A stretch of DNA of 64,000 bases from Mycolicibacterium rufum (GCF_022374875.2 NZ_CP092427.2:4960001-5024000); one strand, 5' to 3'. Counted from the stretch's first letter, positions 35,220 through 44,335 are shown. Notes: generated by a model not told the origin, from the letters alone. Translations and numbers: made by a program.

Positions 35220-37262
35220 ATGGATTTCTACTCGGCGTATCAGCAGGGGTTCGTCCGGATCGCCGCGTGCACGCATCACACCGCACTCGCCGACCCCGCC
35301 GCGAACGCCGAGACGGTGCTGCGACTCGCGCGGGACTGCGACGACGAGAACGTCGCCCTGGCGGTGTTCCCGGAGCTGACCTTGTCGGGCTACTCGATCG
35401 AGGACATCGTGATGCAGGACGCACTTCTCGAGTCGGTCGAGGAGGCGGTGCTGCAGGTGGCGGCCGGGTCGGCGGGGCTGCTGCCCGTGCTGGTCGTCGG
35501 CGCGCCGCTGCGGCACCGCCATCGCGTGTACAACACCGCCGTGGTGATCCACCGCGGCCGCGTGCTGGGGGTGGTCCCGAAGTCCTACCTGCCGACCTAC
35601 CGCGAGTTCTATGAGAAGCGCCAGATCGCAGCGGGTGACGACGAGAGCGGGGAGATCCGGCTCGGCGACGTGGACGTGCCGTTCGGTCCGGACCTGCTCT
35701 TCGCCGCCGAGGACCTCCCGAACTTCCTGCTGCACGTGGAGATCTGCGAGGACATGTTTGTTCCGGTACCGCCGAGCGCCGAAGCCGCGCTGGCAGGGGC
35801 GACCGTGCTGGCCAACCTGTCGGGCAGCCCGATCACCATCGGCCGCGCCGAGGACCGCGCGCTGCTGGCCCGGTCGGCCTCGTCGCGATGCCTGGCGGCC
35901 TACGTGTACGCCGCGGCAGGGGAGGGCGAGTCGACGACCGACCTGGCCTGGGACGGGCAGACCATGATCTGGGAGAACGGCGTGTGTCTCGCGCAGTCCG
36001 AGCGGTTCCCGAAGGGGGAGCGGCGCTCGGTCGCCGACGTCGACCTGATGCTGCTGCGCAACGAGCGCACGCGGATGGGCACCTTCGACGACAACCGGCG
36101 GCACCACCTGATCGACGACGACGCGTTCCGACGCATCGGATTCCGGCTGGATCCGCCCGGCGGTGACATCGGGCTGCTGCGGGAGGTGGAGCGGTTCCCG
36201 TTCGTGCCCAACGATCCCGCCCGGCTCGAGCAGGACTGCTACGAGGCGTACAACATCCAGGTGTCGGGGCTCGAACAACGGCTGCGCGCGCTGCACTACC
36301 CCAAGGTCGTGCTCGGGCTCTCGGGCGGTCTGGACTCCACGCACGCGCTGATCGTCGCGGCGCGCGCGATGGACCGCGAGGAGCGTCCGCGCAGCGACAT
36401 CCTGGCCTACACACTTCCGGGTTTCGCCACCGGCGAGCGGACCAAGAACAACGCGACCCGGCTGGCCGAGGCGCTCGGCGTGACGTTCGAGACCATCGAC
36501 ATCAAGGCCACCGCCGAGCTGATGCTCAAGGAGATGGATCATCCGTTCTCGCGCGGTGAGAAGGTCTACGACGTCACGTTCGAGAACGTGCAGGCCGGCC
36601 TGCGCACCGATTACCTGTTCCGGCTGGCCAACTTCCGCGGCGGCATCGTGCTGGGCACCGGTGACCTGTCGGAGCTCGCGCTGGGCTGGTCGACCTACGG
36701 CGTGGGCGACCAGATGTCGCACTACAACGTCAACGGCGGTGTGCCCAAGACGTTGATCCAGCACCTGATCCGCTGGGTGATCTCGTCGGAACAGTTCGAC
36801 GAGACGGTCAACGAGGTGCTCGCCGACGTGCTCGACACCGAGATCAGCCCGGAACTCGTTCCTGCCGGCGAGGACGAGGAAATCCAGAGCAGCCAGGACA
36901 AGGTGGGTCCGTATGTGCTGCAAGATTTCTCGTTGTTCCAGGTGCTGCGCTACGGGTTCCGCCCCTCGCGGGTGGCGTTCTTGGCATGGCACGCGTGGAG
37001 CGATGCCGAACGCGGGGACTGGCCTTTCGGTATCCCCGAGGAGAAGCGACCGTCGTTCACCCTCGCAGAGATTCGGCACTGGCTGCAGGTGTTCGCGCAG
37101 CGCTTCTACTCGTTCAGCCAGTTCAAGCGCTCCGCGCTGCCGAACGGACCCAAGGTGTCCGCCGGCGGATCCCTGTCACCGCGCGGCGACTGGCGGGCGC
37201 CCTCGGACATGTCGGCGCGCACCTGGCTTGACGAGATCGAACGCGCGGTACCGGAGAGCTAG
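35220..37262 (+). CDS. nadE: glutamine-dependent NAD+ synthetase
   Basis: Last step of NAD synthesis, 680 aa, two fused domains. The N-terminal nitrilase-like glutaminase has Glu52 ([10 protein letters not shown]), Lys121 ([12 protein letters not shown]) and Cys176 (VEICEDMF), exactly the triad numbering of the M. tuberculosis enzyme. The C-terminal synthetase has the PP-loop [13 protein letters not shown] and [16 protein letters not shown]. Ammonia tunnels between the sites. ATG 35220 is chosen from family length (679-680 aa); the open frame extends 28 codons upstream into the divergent gene's promoter. The TAG stop shares CTAG (37259-37262) with the gene opposite. Confidence 0.97.
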   Translation: MDFYSAYQQGFVRIAACTHHTALADPAANAETVLRLARDCDDENVALAVFPELTLSGYSIEDIVMQDALLESVEEAVLQVAAGSAGLLPVLVVGAPLRHRHRVYNTAVVIHRGRVLGVVPKSYLPTYREFYEKRQIAAGDDESGEIRLGDVDVPFGPDLLFAAEDLPNFLLHVEICEDMFVPVPPSAEAALAGATVLANLSGSPITIGRAEDRALLARSASSRCLAAYVYAAAGEGESTTDLAWDGQTMIWENGVCLAQSERFPKGERRSVADVDLMLLRNERTRMGTFDDNRRHHLIDDDAFRRIGFRLDPPGGDIGLLREVERFPFVPNDPARLEQDCYEAYNIQVSGLEQRLRALHYPKVVLGLSGGLDSTHALIVAARAMDREERPRSDILAYTLPGFATGERTKNNATRLAEALGVTFETIDIKATAELMLKEMDHPFSRGEKVYDVTFENVQAGLRTDYLFRLANFRGGIVLGTGDLSELALGWSTYGVGDQMSHYNVNGGVPKTLIQHLIRWVISSEQFDETVNEVLADVLDTEISPELVPAGEDEEIQSSQDKVGPYVLQDFSLFQVLRYGFRPSRVAFLAWHAWSDAERGDWPFGIPEEKRPSFTLAEIRHWLQVFAQRFYSFSQFKRSALPNGPKVSAGGSLSPRGDWRAPSDMSARTWLDEIERAVPES

Positions 37263-37864
37263 CGGCGCAGACCTGTTCGGGGGAGGAACCGTCCGACGCC
37301 GGCCGAGTAGCGGCGGTAATCGTCGCCGTGGACGCTCATCAGGTAGGGCTCTTCGACGACGCGCACCTGAAGTTCGATCGTCGCGACCAGCAGAACGGAC
37401 CCGATGATTGCGGGCCAGTTCGGGGTGATCAGCAGGACGCCGAAGCCGAAGACCATCATCGCCGTGAAGATCGGGTTGCGCACCAGTGCGAACACCCCGG
37501 TGCGCACAAGGGTGGTGGTCTCGGCGCGGTCCACGCCGATCCGCCACGAATCACCCATCTCCAGCTGCGCGTAGACAGTCGCGACGATGCCCGTCACCGC
37601 GATGACGATGCCGGCCACCACGATTCCTGGCCCGTCCACTATCGGCGACACGACGCCGATCAGCTGCAGGAGCGGCGCCGCTACCGCGAGGGCGAGGGCG
37701 GCGACGAAACCGACCCCGGCGCACCACTCCAGGGACCCGATCCGACCGCTCACCCCCCTGAAGCCCGTCGACCCTGTGCGCCGACGTTGTTCGAGACTGC
37801 GCCAGCCGAACCCGACGACGAGAAACGCCGTGAACAGCGCAAGGGAGATGGTCGGAGGTGTCAT
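37259..37864 (-). CDS. isoprenylcysteine carboxyl methyltransferase (ICMT)-family membrane protein
   Basis: Integral membrane protein of 201 aa with about five hydrophobic segments (SLALFTAFLVVGFGW; GFVAALALAVAAPLLQLIGV; GIVVAGIVIAVTGIVATVYAQL; FTAMMVFGFGVLLITPNW; IIGSVLLVATIELQVRVV). The C-terminal ICMT/PEMT signature LVRTGVFALVRNPIFTAMM...EEPYLMSVHGDDYRRYSAGVGRFLP marks a SAM-dependent methyltransferase fold. Its ATG overlaps the stop of the CDF transporter gene by 4 nt, making a three-gene metal-sensor/efflux/methyltransferase operon. The methyl acceptor is unknown. Confidence 0.83.
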   Translation of the reverse strand: MTPPTISLALFTAFLVVGFGWRSLEQRRRTGSTGFRGVSGRIGSLEWCAGVGFVAALALAVAAPLLQLIGVVSPIVDGPGIVVAGIVIAVTGIVATVYAQLEMGDSWRIGVDRAETTTLVRTGVFALVRNPIFTAMMVFGFGVLLITPNWPAIIGSVLLVATIELQVRVVEEPYLMSVHGDDYRRYSAGVGRFLPRTGLRR

Positions 37865-38469
37865 GCGCAACACCCATCCCCGCGCCACGCCTCGACACCC
37901 TCGCGCACAGCGATCGCCGCGATCCCGAGTGCGGCAACCGAATCCGCCCACCCCCAGCCGAGCGTGCTGTTGAGCAGCAGCCCGATCAGGAGTACGGCCG
38001 ACAGGTAGGTGCACAGCAGGGTCTGCTTCGAATCCGCCACCGCCGAAAGCGAACCCAGCTCCCGGCCGGCGTGACGCTGGGCCAGCGAGAGCACCGGCAT
38101 CACCGCCAGGCTCAGCGCGGCCACCACGATCCCGAGCGTGGTGGGCCGCGGCTCCCGAACGCCCGCCAGGGAGAGGACGGCGTCGACGCTGACGTAGGCG
38201 GCCAGGGCGAAGAAGGAGAACGCGATGAAGCGCAGCGCCGCCTTCTCCCGGGTCTCCGGGTCGCGCGCCGAGAACTGCCACGCCACCGCCGCGGCCGAAG
38301 ACACCTCGATGACGGAATCGAGTCCGAAGCCGATCAGCGCCGACGAGGACACCCGGGCGCCTTCGGCGAGCGCCACCGCCGCCTCGACGACGTTGTAGGT
38401 GATCGTGGCGGCGACCAGTAGGCGCACCCGGCGGGTCAGCACCGCCCGCCGGCCTGCGTCGACAGCCAT
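37861..38469 (-). CDS. CDF-type cation efflux protein
   Basis: Inner-membrane cation/proton antiporter-like protein, 202 aa, about six helices. The site A region carries Asp51 in IGFGLDSVIEVSS and Asp176 in GWGWADSVAALGIA, the positions of the acidic metal ligands in helices 2 and 5. AVADSKQTLLCTYLSAV forms helix 4-5. It lacks the C-terminal cytoplasmic metal domain of longer CDF proteins and ends GDGCCA, a cysteine pair that could capture soft metals. ATG 38469 overlaps the upstream sensor stop (TGATG). The pairing with a CmtR-like sensor suggests Cd, Pb or Zn export. Confidence 0.85.
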   Translation of the reverse strand: MAVDAGRRAVLTRRVRLLVAATITYNVVEAAVALAEGARVSSSALIGFGLDSVIEVSSAAAVAWQFSARDPETREKAALRFIAFSFFALAAYVSVDAVLSLAGVREPRPTTLGIVVAALSLAVMPVLSLAQRHAGRELGSLSAVADSKQTLLCTYLSAVLLIGLLLNSTLGWGWADSVAALGIAAIAVREGVEAWRGDGCCA

Positions 38470-38798
38470 CAGCAGCACCCCTGTCGGTCGGCAGTCGGGC
38501 AGCAGGCCGGGTCGACCTCCAGCACCAGGCCGAGCAGGTCACCGAGCGCGTGGGCGATGCGGGGGTCGGCGAGTTCGTAGCGGCTGCGCCTGCCCTCCGG
38601 AGTCGCGGTGACCAGGCCACACCCGCGCAGGCAGGCAAGGTGGTTCGACAGGATCTGGCGCGACACCCCGATCCGCTCGGCCAGCTCGGACGGGTAGCCG
38701 TGGCCGTCGCGCAGGATCAGCAGGATCCGGGCGCGCGTCGCGTCGGACAGGGCGTAGCCGAATCGGGAGAGGGCGTCACTGTCGACGGCGGTCGGCAT
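38469..38798 (-). CDS. ArsR/SmtB-family metal sensor, CmtR-like
   Basis: Winged-helix repressor of 109 aa. The recognition helix region reads GVSRQILSNHLACLRGCGLV, with Cys56 and Cys60 corresponding to the Cd/Pb ligands Cys57 and Cys61 of M. tuberculosis CmtR. The C-terminal tail has Cys99, Cys100, Cys108 and Cys109, richer than the single Cys102 ligand of CmtR. ATG 38798 lies 6 nt after TACTGT (complement of 38805-38810), a leaderless start. An inverted TACA-N8-TGTA (38809-38824) over that -10 is a plausible operator. The downstream genes encode a CDF transporter and an ICMT-type protein. Confidence 0.9.
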   Translation of the reverse strand: MPTAVDSDALSRFGYALSDATRARILLILRDGHGYPSELAERIGVSRQILSNHLACLRGCGLVTATPEGRRSRYELADPRIAHALGDLLGLVLEVDPACCPTADRQGCC

Positions 38799-38808
38799 GA
38801 GCCGACAG

Positions 38809-38824
38809 TACATCGAATCCTGTA
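38809..38824. promoter_or_regulatory. candidate operator of the CmtR-like repressor
   Basis: TACA (38809-38812), eight bases, TGTA (38821-38824) overlaps the TACTGT -10 box. Binding there would block transcription of the sensor and its efflux operon, the usual ArsR autoregulation. This is inferred from position and symmetry. Confidence 0.4.
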
Positions 38825-38848
38825 TCCAGGAAAGTCTGAACCGTCCGA

Positions 38849-38913
38849 ACGTCGAGACTGCGCTCAGGGCGCCCCTGAGCGGCGTGTCGCCGCCCTGATC
38901 GCAGTCTCGACGT
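38849..38913. terminator. long 23-bp hairpin between the crotonase and metal-sensor genes
   Basis: 38849-38871 and 38891-38913 are reverse complements over 23 bp with one mismatch, around a 19-nt loop. It begins 4 bp after the crotonase stop, so it can terminate that leftward transcript and insulate the metal-sensor promoter. Its length far exceeds normal terminators; it may belong to a dispersed intergenic hairpin family. Confidence 0.6.
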
Positions 38914-38916
38914 GCC

Positions 38917-39732
38917 TCAGAGCCTGCCGTCGAGGCGCAGATCCGGATGCACCCAGGCGGGCGACCGGCGCTGCTTGAACGCCATGAATCCCTCGATCGA
39001 CTCGGGCGCGCCGAGGCTGGCCTGCATGCCGATGCGGTCGTAGAGCCCGACGTAGGAGTCCAGGCTCGCCTTGATCACCGAGCGGGCGTGCGGCGCGGTC
39101 CGGCAGCACTGGGCGAGCACCTCGCGAGCCGCGTCCTGCAGCTCCCCGTGCGGCACCACCCGCGCGACCATGCCCCAGTCCAGCGCCTCGGCCGCCGACA
39201 GCGTGCGGCCGGTGAACATCAGGTCGCGGGTGCGCACCGGGCCGATCAGGCGCGCGAGCATCTGGCTGTAGTAGGTGTCGGCGATGCCGCGGTAGAGCTC
39301 GGGCACACGGAAGGTGGCGCGGTCGCTGACCACCGCCATGTCGGCGCACAACGCGATCTGCAGACCACCGCCCTGGCACAGCCCGTTGACCGCGGCGACG
39401 ACGGGTTTGGCGGACTGGCGCAGCGTGTCGAACGGCAGCGCGTCCATGCCCAGCGCCGACCCGAAGGTCAGCCAGTCGTCGGCCCCGCCGCCGCCCATGT
39501 CCCCGCCCGGGGCGAACACGTCGCCGGTACCGGTGATGAGCAGGCCCGCCAGATCCGGATCGCGGTCGACGTGGGTGACCGCGTACTTGATGCCGAAGTA
39601 CATCGCCGGGGTCATCGCGTTGCGCGCCTCGGGCCGGTCCAGCGTGCACACCCCGAACGCGTTCTCCCGGGTGAAGCGCAGGTAGGGGGTTCCGAGCCAA
39701 TCGCCGTCCGGGGGTCGGGGTGGGGTCGTCAC
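38917..39732 (-). CDS. enoyl-CoA hydratase/isomerase (crotonase) family protein
   Basis: Crotonase-fold protein of 271 aa. It includes CTLDRPEARNAMTPAMYFGIKYAV and an oxyanion-hole segment AVNGLCQGGGLQIALCADMAV, and the following stretch FRVPELYRGIADTYYSQMLARLIG aligns with the catalytic region. The usual GAGGD-type loop (FAPGGDMGGGG) is present near residue 72. The second catalytic glutamate is not obvious, so hydratase activity is not assured. GTG 39732 follows the rbsK stop by 24 nt, so it is probably the second gene of the rbsK transcript. The metabolic role is unknown. Confidence 0.85.
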   Translation of the reverse strand: MTTPPRPPDGDWLGTPYLRFTRENAFGVCTLDRPEARNAMTPAMYFGIKYAVTHVDRDPDLAGLLITGTGDVFAPGGDMGGGGADDWLTFGSALGMDALPFDTLRQSAKPVVAAVNGLCQGGGLQIALCADMAVVSDRATFRVPELYRGIADTYYSQMLARLIGPVRTRDLMFTGRTLSAAEALDWGMVARVVPHGELQDAAREVLAQCCRTAPHARSVIKASLDSYVGLYDRIGMQASLGAPESIEGFMAFKQRRSPAWVHPDLRLDGRL

Positions 39733-39756
39733 GGCGGTGTCCTCACGCTCGGGACG

Positions 39757-40620
39757 TCACATGTCTTGGCCAAGGACGTCGTCGATGGCCTCACTGTAGG
39801 GCGCACAGTCGCCGGCGCCGGGGACCAGCGTCGCCAGAGCGCCCGCGGCCGCCGCGCGCCGCAGCGCCGCCTCCGGGCCGGACGGCCATGCCGCCGCGAG
39901 CACCCCGGCGAACACGTCGCCCGCCCCGGTGGTGTCCACCGCCTCCACCGCGGGTGCCGGGACGTCGATCGTGGTGCCCTCGCTGCGATAGGACACGCCC
40001 CGGGCGCCGCGCGTCACCACCAGGTGAGTGACCTGCTCCTCGGCCCAGTCGAGCGCCTCGGTCTCGTTGACCACGACGACGTCGGCGTGGCCGGCGATCC
40101 GGGCCCGGTCCGCGGCGTCGCTCAGGGCCGGAGATGCGTTGACGATGACCACCGCCCCCGCCTCGCGCCCGACCCCGGCCGCCGCGACCGCGGTATCCAG
40201 CGGGATCTCCAGCGAGATGAGCACGACGTCGCTCTCGGCGATCACCGACCGGAGGGCGGACGAACTGAGCGTCAGGTGGGCGTTGGCCCCCGGCGCGACG
40301 ACGATGCAGTTCTCGGCGTCCGTGTCGACGATGATCGCGGCCGTGCCGCTGGGGCCGGGCACCTCGACCAGAGCGTCCACCCCCACCCCGTTGGTGCGCA
40401 GATGCGCCCGCAGGTCGGCCGCCGCGGCGTCGGTGCCCAGCGCGGCGACCAGATCCACGTGCGCACCGGCGCGGGCCGCCGCGACGGCCTGGTTCGCACC
40501 CTTGCCGCCCGGTGCCGGTGAGAGCTGCGAGGCCAGGACCGTCTGGCCCGGCCGCGGCAGCGACGCGACCGTGAAAGACAGGTCGGCATTGACACTGCCG
40601 ACCACGCAGGTCCTCGCCAT
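39757..40620 (-). CDS. rbsK: ribokinase
   Basis: PfkB-family kinase of 287 aa phosphorylating D-ribose at O5. It begins [27 protein letters not shown], then [17 protein letters not shown], the classic ribokinase substrate motif. The C-terminal signature [18 protein letters not shown] holds the catalytic Asp. ATG 40620 lies 7 nt after the -10 box TAGCGT (complement of 40628-40633), so it is leaderless. It diverges from proA over only 23 bp. It corresponds to Rv2436, which likewise faces away from proA in M. tuberculosis, though at a distance there. Confidence 0.92.
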   Translation of the reverse strand: MARTCVVGSVNADLSFTVASLPRPGQTVLASQLSPAPGGKGANQAVAAARAGAHVDLVAALGTDAAAADLRAHLRTNGVGVDALVEVPGPSGTAAIIVDTDAENCIVVAPGANAHLTLSSSALRSVIAESDVVLISLEIPLDTAVAAAGVGREAGAVVIVNASPALSDAADRARIAGHADVVVVNETEALDWAEEQVTHLVVTRGARGVSYRSEGTTIDVPAPAVEAVDTTGAGDVFAGVLAAAWPSGPEAALRRAAAAGALATLVPGAGDCAPYSEAIDDVLGQDM

Positions 40621-40643
40621 CGCGGCAACGCTACGCTGGGCTA
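40621..40643. promoter_or_regulatory. 23-bp divergent promoter with overlapping -10 boxes (rbsK/proA)
   Basis: TAGCGT on the minus strand (40628-40633) lies 7 nt from the rbsK ATG. TACGCT on the plus strand (40632-40637) lies 6 nt from the proA ATG. The two hexamers share bases 40632-40633. Both genes should be leaderless. Confidence 0.65.
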
Positions 40644-41903
40644 ATGAGTCTGCACGCACCGGAGCGCAGCGCGGTGGCCGACGATCTGCGCGAGCAGGTG
40701 CACGCCGCCGCCCGTCGCGCTCGCGTCGCGTCGCGTGGGCTGGCGACGCTGAGCACCGAGGCGAAGAACCAGGCGCTGCGCACGGCCGCCGACCACCTGC
40801 TGATGAACATCCGCACGATCCTGGCGGCCAACGAGGGGGATCTGGCGGCGGCCCGCGAGAACGGCACGCCGGAGGCGATGCTGGACCGGTTGGCACTGAC
40901 CCCGACGCGGGTGGAGGGCATCGCCGACGGACTGCGTCAGGTCGCCGGCCTGCCCGATCCGGTCGGCGAGGTGCTGCGCGGGCGGACGCTGCCCAACGGA
41001 CTGCAGTTGCGTCAGCAGCGGGTGCCGCTCGGGGTGGTCGGCATCGTCTACGAGGGGCGGCCCAACGTCACCGTCGACGCGTTCGGGCTCACCCTGAAGT
41101 CGGGCAACGCCGTGCTGTTGCGCGGCAGTTCGTCGGCGGCGCGGTCGAACGCCGCACTGGTCGACGCCCTGCGGGCCGCGCTGGCCACCGAGGGACTCGA
41201 CGTCGACGCGGTGCAGTTGCTCCCGAGTGAGGACCGGGCCAGCGTGACGCACCTGATCCAGGCGCGCGGGCTGGTCGACGTGGTGATCCCGCGCGGCGGT
41301 GCCGGGCTGATCGACGCGGTCGTGCGCGACGCGCAGGTGCCCACGATCGAGACCGGCGTCGGCAATTGCCATGTCTACGTTCATCAATCAGCCGATCTGG
41401 ACATGGCCGAGGCGATCGTGCTCAACGCCAAGACGCGCAGGCCCAGCGTCTGCAACGCCGCCGAGTCCCTGTTGATCGACGCCGCGGTCGCCGACGTCGC
41501 GGTGCCGCGGCTGACCGGCGCGCTGCAGGCGGCCGGGGTGACGGTGCACGCCGACCCCTCCGAGGACGAGTTGCGCGCCGAGTTCCTGTCGATGGACATC
41601 GCGCTGGCGGTCGTCGACGGTATCGACGCGGCGATCGCGCACATCAACACCTACGGGACGGGGCACACCGAGGCCATCGTCACCACCGATCTCGCTGCCG
41701 CGCAACGGTTCACCGAACGGGTGGACGCCGCGGCGGTGATGGTCAACGCCTCGACCGCGTTCACCGACGGTGAGCAGTTCGGTTTCGGCGCCGAGATCGG
41801 CATCTCCACGCAGAAGCTGCACGCCCGCGGTCCGATGGGGCTGCCCGAATTGACGTCGACCAAATGGATCGTCTGGGGTGACGGCCACACCCGTCCGGCC
41901 TGA
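40644..41903 (+). CDS. proA: gamma-glutamyl phosphate reductase
   Basis: Second step of proline synthesis, 419 aa; it reduces glutamyl-5-phosphate with NADPH to glutamate semialdehyde. It has an ALDH-like fold with [33 protein letters not shown] and the catalytic cysteine in [39 protein letters not shown] is the C-terminal signature. The start ATG is 6 nt after TACGCT, indicating a leaderless mRNA. It follows the divergent rbsK and precedes the MoxR gene, as Rv2427c does. Confidence 0.97.
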   Translation: MSLHAPERSAVADDLREQVHAAARRARVASRGLATLSTEAKNQALRTAADHLLMNIRTILAANEGDLAAARENGTPEAMLDRLALTPTRVEGIADGLRQVAGLPDPVGEVLRGRTLPNGLQLRQQRVPLGVVGIVYEGRPNVTVDAFGLTLKSGNAVLLRGSSSAARSNAALVDALRAALATEGLDVDAVQLLPSEDRASVTHLIQARGLVDVVIPRGGAGLIDAVVRDAQVPTIETGVGNCHVYVHQSADLDMAEAIVLNAKTRRPSVCNAAESLLIDAAVADVAVPRLTGALQAAGVTVHADPSEDELRAEFLSMDIALAVVDGIDAAIAHINTYGTGHTEAIVTTDLAAAQRFTERVDAAAVMVNASTAFTDGEQFGFGAEIGISTQKLHARGPMGLPELTSTKWIVWGDGHTRPA

Positions 41904-41921
41904 GTCAGGAGAAAACACCAC

Positions 41922-42797
41922 GTGAGCGTCCCCGCACGCCCGGCGCCGCTGTTCGCCGACATCGACGATGTCGCGCGCCGGCTGGCCGAGACCGGCTATC
42001 TGCCCGACACCGCCACCGCCACCGCGGTGTTCCTCGCCGACCGGCTCGGTAAGCCGTTGCTCGTCGAAGGGCCGGCCGGAGTGGGTAAGACCGAACTGGC
42101 CCGCGCCATCGCCCAGGCCACCGGCTCGGGTCTGGTGCGGCTGCAGTGCTACGAGGGCGTCGACGAGGCCCGCGCGCTCTACGAGTGGAACCACGCCAAG
42201 CAGATCCTGCGGATCCAGGCGGGGTCGGGGGACTGGGACCAGACGAAGATGGACGTCTTCTCCGAGGAGTTCCTGCTCTCCCGGCCGCTGCTGACCGCGA
42301 TCCGGCGCACCGAGCCGACGGTGCTGCTGATCGACGAGACCGACAAAGCCGACATCGAGATCGAGGGCCTGCTGCTCGAGGTCCTCAGCGACTTCGCCGT
42401 CACCGTGCCCGAACTCGGCACGATCGTCGCCGAGCGCAAACCACTGGTCGTGCTGACCTCGAACGCGACCCGTGAGCTGTCCGAGGCGCTCAAGCGGCGC
42501 TGCCTGTTCCTGCACATCGACTTCCCCGACCCGGACCTGGAGCGGCGCATCCTGCTGTCGCGGGTGCCCGAACTGCCCGAGCACCTGGCCGACGAGCTGG
42601 TGCGCATCGTCGGGGTGCTGCGCGGCATGGCACTCAAGAAGGTGCCGTCGGTGGCCGAGACGATCGACTGGGCGCGCACGGTGCTGGCGCTCGGCCTGGA
42701 CACCATCGACGACGAGCTGATCGCCGCGACGCTCGGGGTGGTGCTCAAGCACCAGTCCGATCAGGTCAAGGCGTCGGGGGAGCTGAGGCTCAACTGA
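41922..42797 (+). CDS. MoxR-family AAA+ ATPase
   Basis: Chaperone-like AAA+ ATPase of 291 aa. Walker A reads LLVEGPAGVGKTELAR at about 45-60, Walker B VLLIDETDKAD, sensor 1 VLTSNATRELSEALKRRC with the arginine finger. A lid domain runs from about 200 (LADELVRIVGVLRGMALKKVPSVAETIDWART). MoxR proteins work with VWA-domain partners to insert cofactors or assemble complexes; the VWA partner follows directly with TGATG overlap. It corresponds to Rv2426c. GTG 41922 follows AGGAGA. Confidence 0.94.
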   Translation: MSVPARPAPLFADIDDVARRLAETGYLPDTATATAVFLADRLGKPLLVEGPAGVGKTELARAIAQATGSGLVRLQCYEGVDEARALYEWNHAKQILRIQAGSGDWDQTKMDVFSEEFLLSRPLLTAIRRTEPTVLLIDETDKADIEIEGLLLEVLSDFAVTVPELGTIVAERKPLVVLTSNATRELSEALKRRCLFLHIDFPDPDLERRILLSRVPELPEHLADELVRIVGVLRGMALKKVPSVAETIDWARTVLALGLDTIDDELIAATLGVVLKHQSDQVKASGELRLN

Positions 42798-44230
42798 TGG
42801 CGCCCCGACGCACCCGCCCGCCCCAGCCGTTGGCGCCGCACGGAATCCCCGGTCATCTGGTCGAATTCGTCGAAGCGCTGCGCGGGTCCGGGATCGCGGT
42901 GGGTCCGTCGGAGACGGTGGATGCCGGCCGGGTGATGAGCGTGCTCGGGCTGGGTGATCGGCTGGCGCTGCGCGAGGGCATCGCGTGCGCGGTGCTGCGC
43001 CGACCGGATCACCGCGACACCTACGACGCGCTGTTCGATCTGTACTTCCCGGCCGCGCTGGGCGCCAGGACCGTGCTGGCCGACGCCGAGGACGGCGAGG
43101 GCCTGCCGCCCGACGACGTCGAAGCGTTGCGGCAGGCGCTGGTCGACATGCTCGCCGACAACGAGGAACTGGCCAACCTCGACGAGCGCCTGGCCGCGAT
43201 GATCGCCCAGATCGTCGAGGCGTACGGCCGGTACAACTCCAGCCGAGGCCCGTCGTACTCGTCGTATCAGGCGCTCAAGGCGATGAGCCTCGACGACCTC
43301 GAGGGCCGGTTGCTGGCCGGTCTGCTGGCGCCGTACGGTGACGAGCCCTCGCCCACGCAGGAACAGATCGCCAAAGCGCTTGCTGTGCAACGCATCGCAC
43401 AGCTTCGACGGATGGTGGAGGCGGAGACCAAGCGGCGCACCGCCGAGCAGCTCGGGCGTCAGCACGTGCAGACCTACGGTGTGCCCCAGCTGGCCGAGAA
43501 CGTCGAGTTCCTGCGGGCCTCGGGGGAGCAGCTGCGCCAGATGCGTCGGGTGGTCGCGCCGTTGGCGCGCACGCTGGCGACCCGGCTGGCCGCGCGCCGC
43601 CGGCGGTCGCGGGCGGGCGAGATCGATCTGCGCAAGACGCTGCGCAAGTCGATGTCGACCGGTGGTGTGCCCATCGACGTCGTGCTCAAGAAGCCGCATC
43701 CGGCCCGGCCGGAGCTCGTCGTGCTGTGCGATGTGTCCGGTTCGGTGGCCGGCTTCAGCCATTTCACGCTGCTGCTGGTTCATGCACTGCGCCAACAGTT
43801 CTCGCGGGTGCGGGTGTTCGCCTTCATAGACACCACCGACGAGGTCACCGAATTGTTCGGCCCCGACGCCGATCTGGCGGTTGCGGTGCAGCGCATCACC
43901 CGCGAGGCGGGCGTCTACACCCGCGACGGACACTCCGACTACGGCCACGCGTTCGTGTCGTTCCTCGACAAGTTCCCGAACGTGCTGTCGCCGCGTAGCT
44001 CGCTGCTGGTGCTGGGCGACGCCCGGAACAACTACCGCAATCCCGAGACCGATCTGCTGGCCCACATGGTGAACGCCAGCCGGCACGCCCACTGGCTCAA
44101 CCCCGAGCCCCGGCACCTGTGGGGCAGCGGCGACTCGGCGGTGCCGCGCTACGAAGACGTGATCACCATGCACGAGTGCCGCTCGGCCAAGCAGCTGGCC
44201 TCCGTGATCGACGCGCTGCTGCCGGTCTGA
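42797..44230 (+). CDS. VWA-domain protein (CoxE-like)
   Basis: Partner of the MoxR ATPase, 477 aa. The N-terminal ~290 residues are helical, with a DLEGRLLAGLLAPYG segment and a strongly basic LARTLATRLAARRRRSRAGEIDLRKTLRK patch. The C-terminal VWA domain has the MIDAS motif LCDVSGSVAGFS at about 310-320 and a threonine/aspartate later (FAFIDTTDEVTEL). The ATG overlaps the MoxR stop. In carbon-monoxide-dehydrogenase loci CoxD/CoxE pairs help build the metal site; no such enzyme is seen here, so the client is unknown. It corresponds to Rv2425c. Confidence 0.92.
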   Translation: MAPRRTRPPQPLAPHGIPGHLVEFVEALRGSGIAVGPSETVDAGRVMSVLGLGDRLALREGIACAVLRRPDHRDTYDALFDLYFPAALGARTVLADAEDGEGLPPDDVEALRQALVDMLADNEELANLDERLAAMIAQIVEAYGRYNSSRGPSYSSYQALKAMSLDDLEGRLLAGLLAPYGDEPSPTQEQIAKALAVQRIAQLRRMVEAETKRRTAEQLGRQHVQTYGVPQLAENVEFLRASGEQLRQMRRVVAPLARTLATRLAARRRRSRAGEIDLRKTLRKSMSTGGVPIDVVLKKPHPARPELVVLCDVSGSVAGFSHFTLLLVHALRQQFSRVRVFAFIDTTDEVTELFGPDADLAVAVQRITREAGVYTRDGHSDYGHAFVSFLDKFPNVLSPRSSLLVLGDARNNYRNPETDLLAHMVNASRHAHWLNPEPRHLWGSGDSAVPRYEDVITMHECRSAKQLASVIDALLPV

Positions 44231-44254
44231 CGGCGAGCCGGCGTTGTCGTCGGT

Positions 44255-44311
44255 CGAGATCCACGCAATGCAGACGAAGTGCGAGTAGTTGCCTGCAAAG
44301 CGTGGATCTCG
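44255..44311. terminator. inverted repeat between the VWA gene and the leftward oxidoreductase gene
   Basis: CGAGATCCACGC (44255-44266) pairs with GCGTGGATCTCG (44300-44311). After a 2x2 AA/AA internal loop, TGCAG pairs with CTGCA (44269-44273/44293-44297), leaving a 19-nt loop. It lies between convergent genes, so bidirectional termination is the simplest role. Confidence 0.6.
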
Positions 44312-44335
44312 TCGGTGGCCGTGCGTGGCCTGGCG

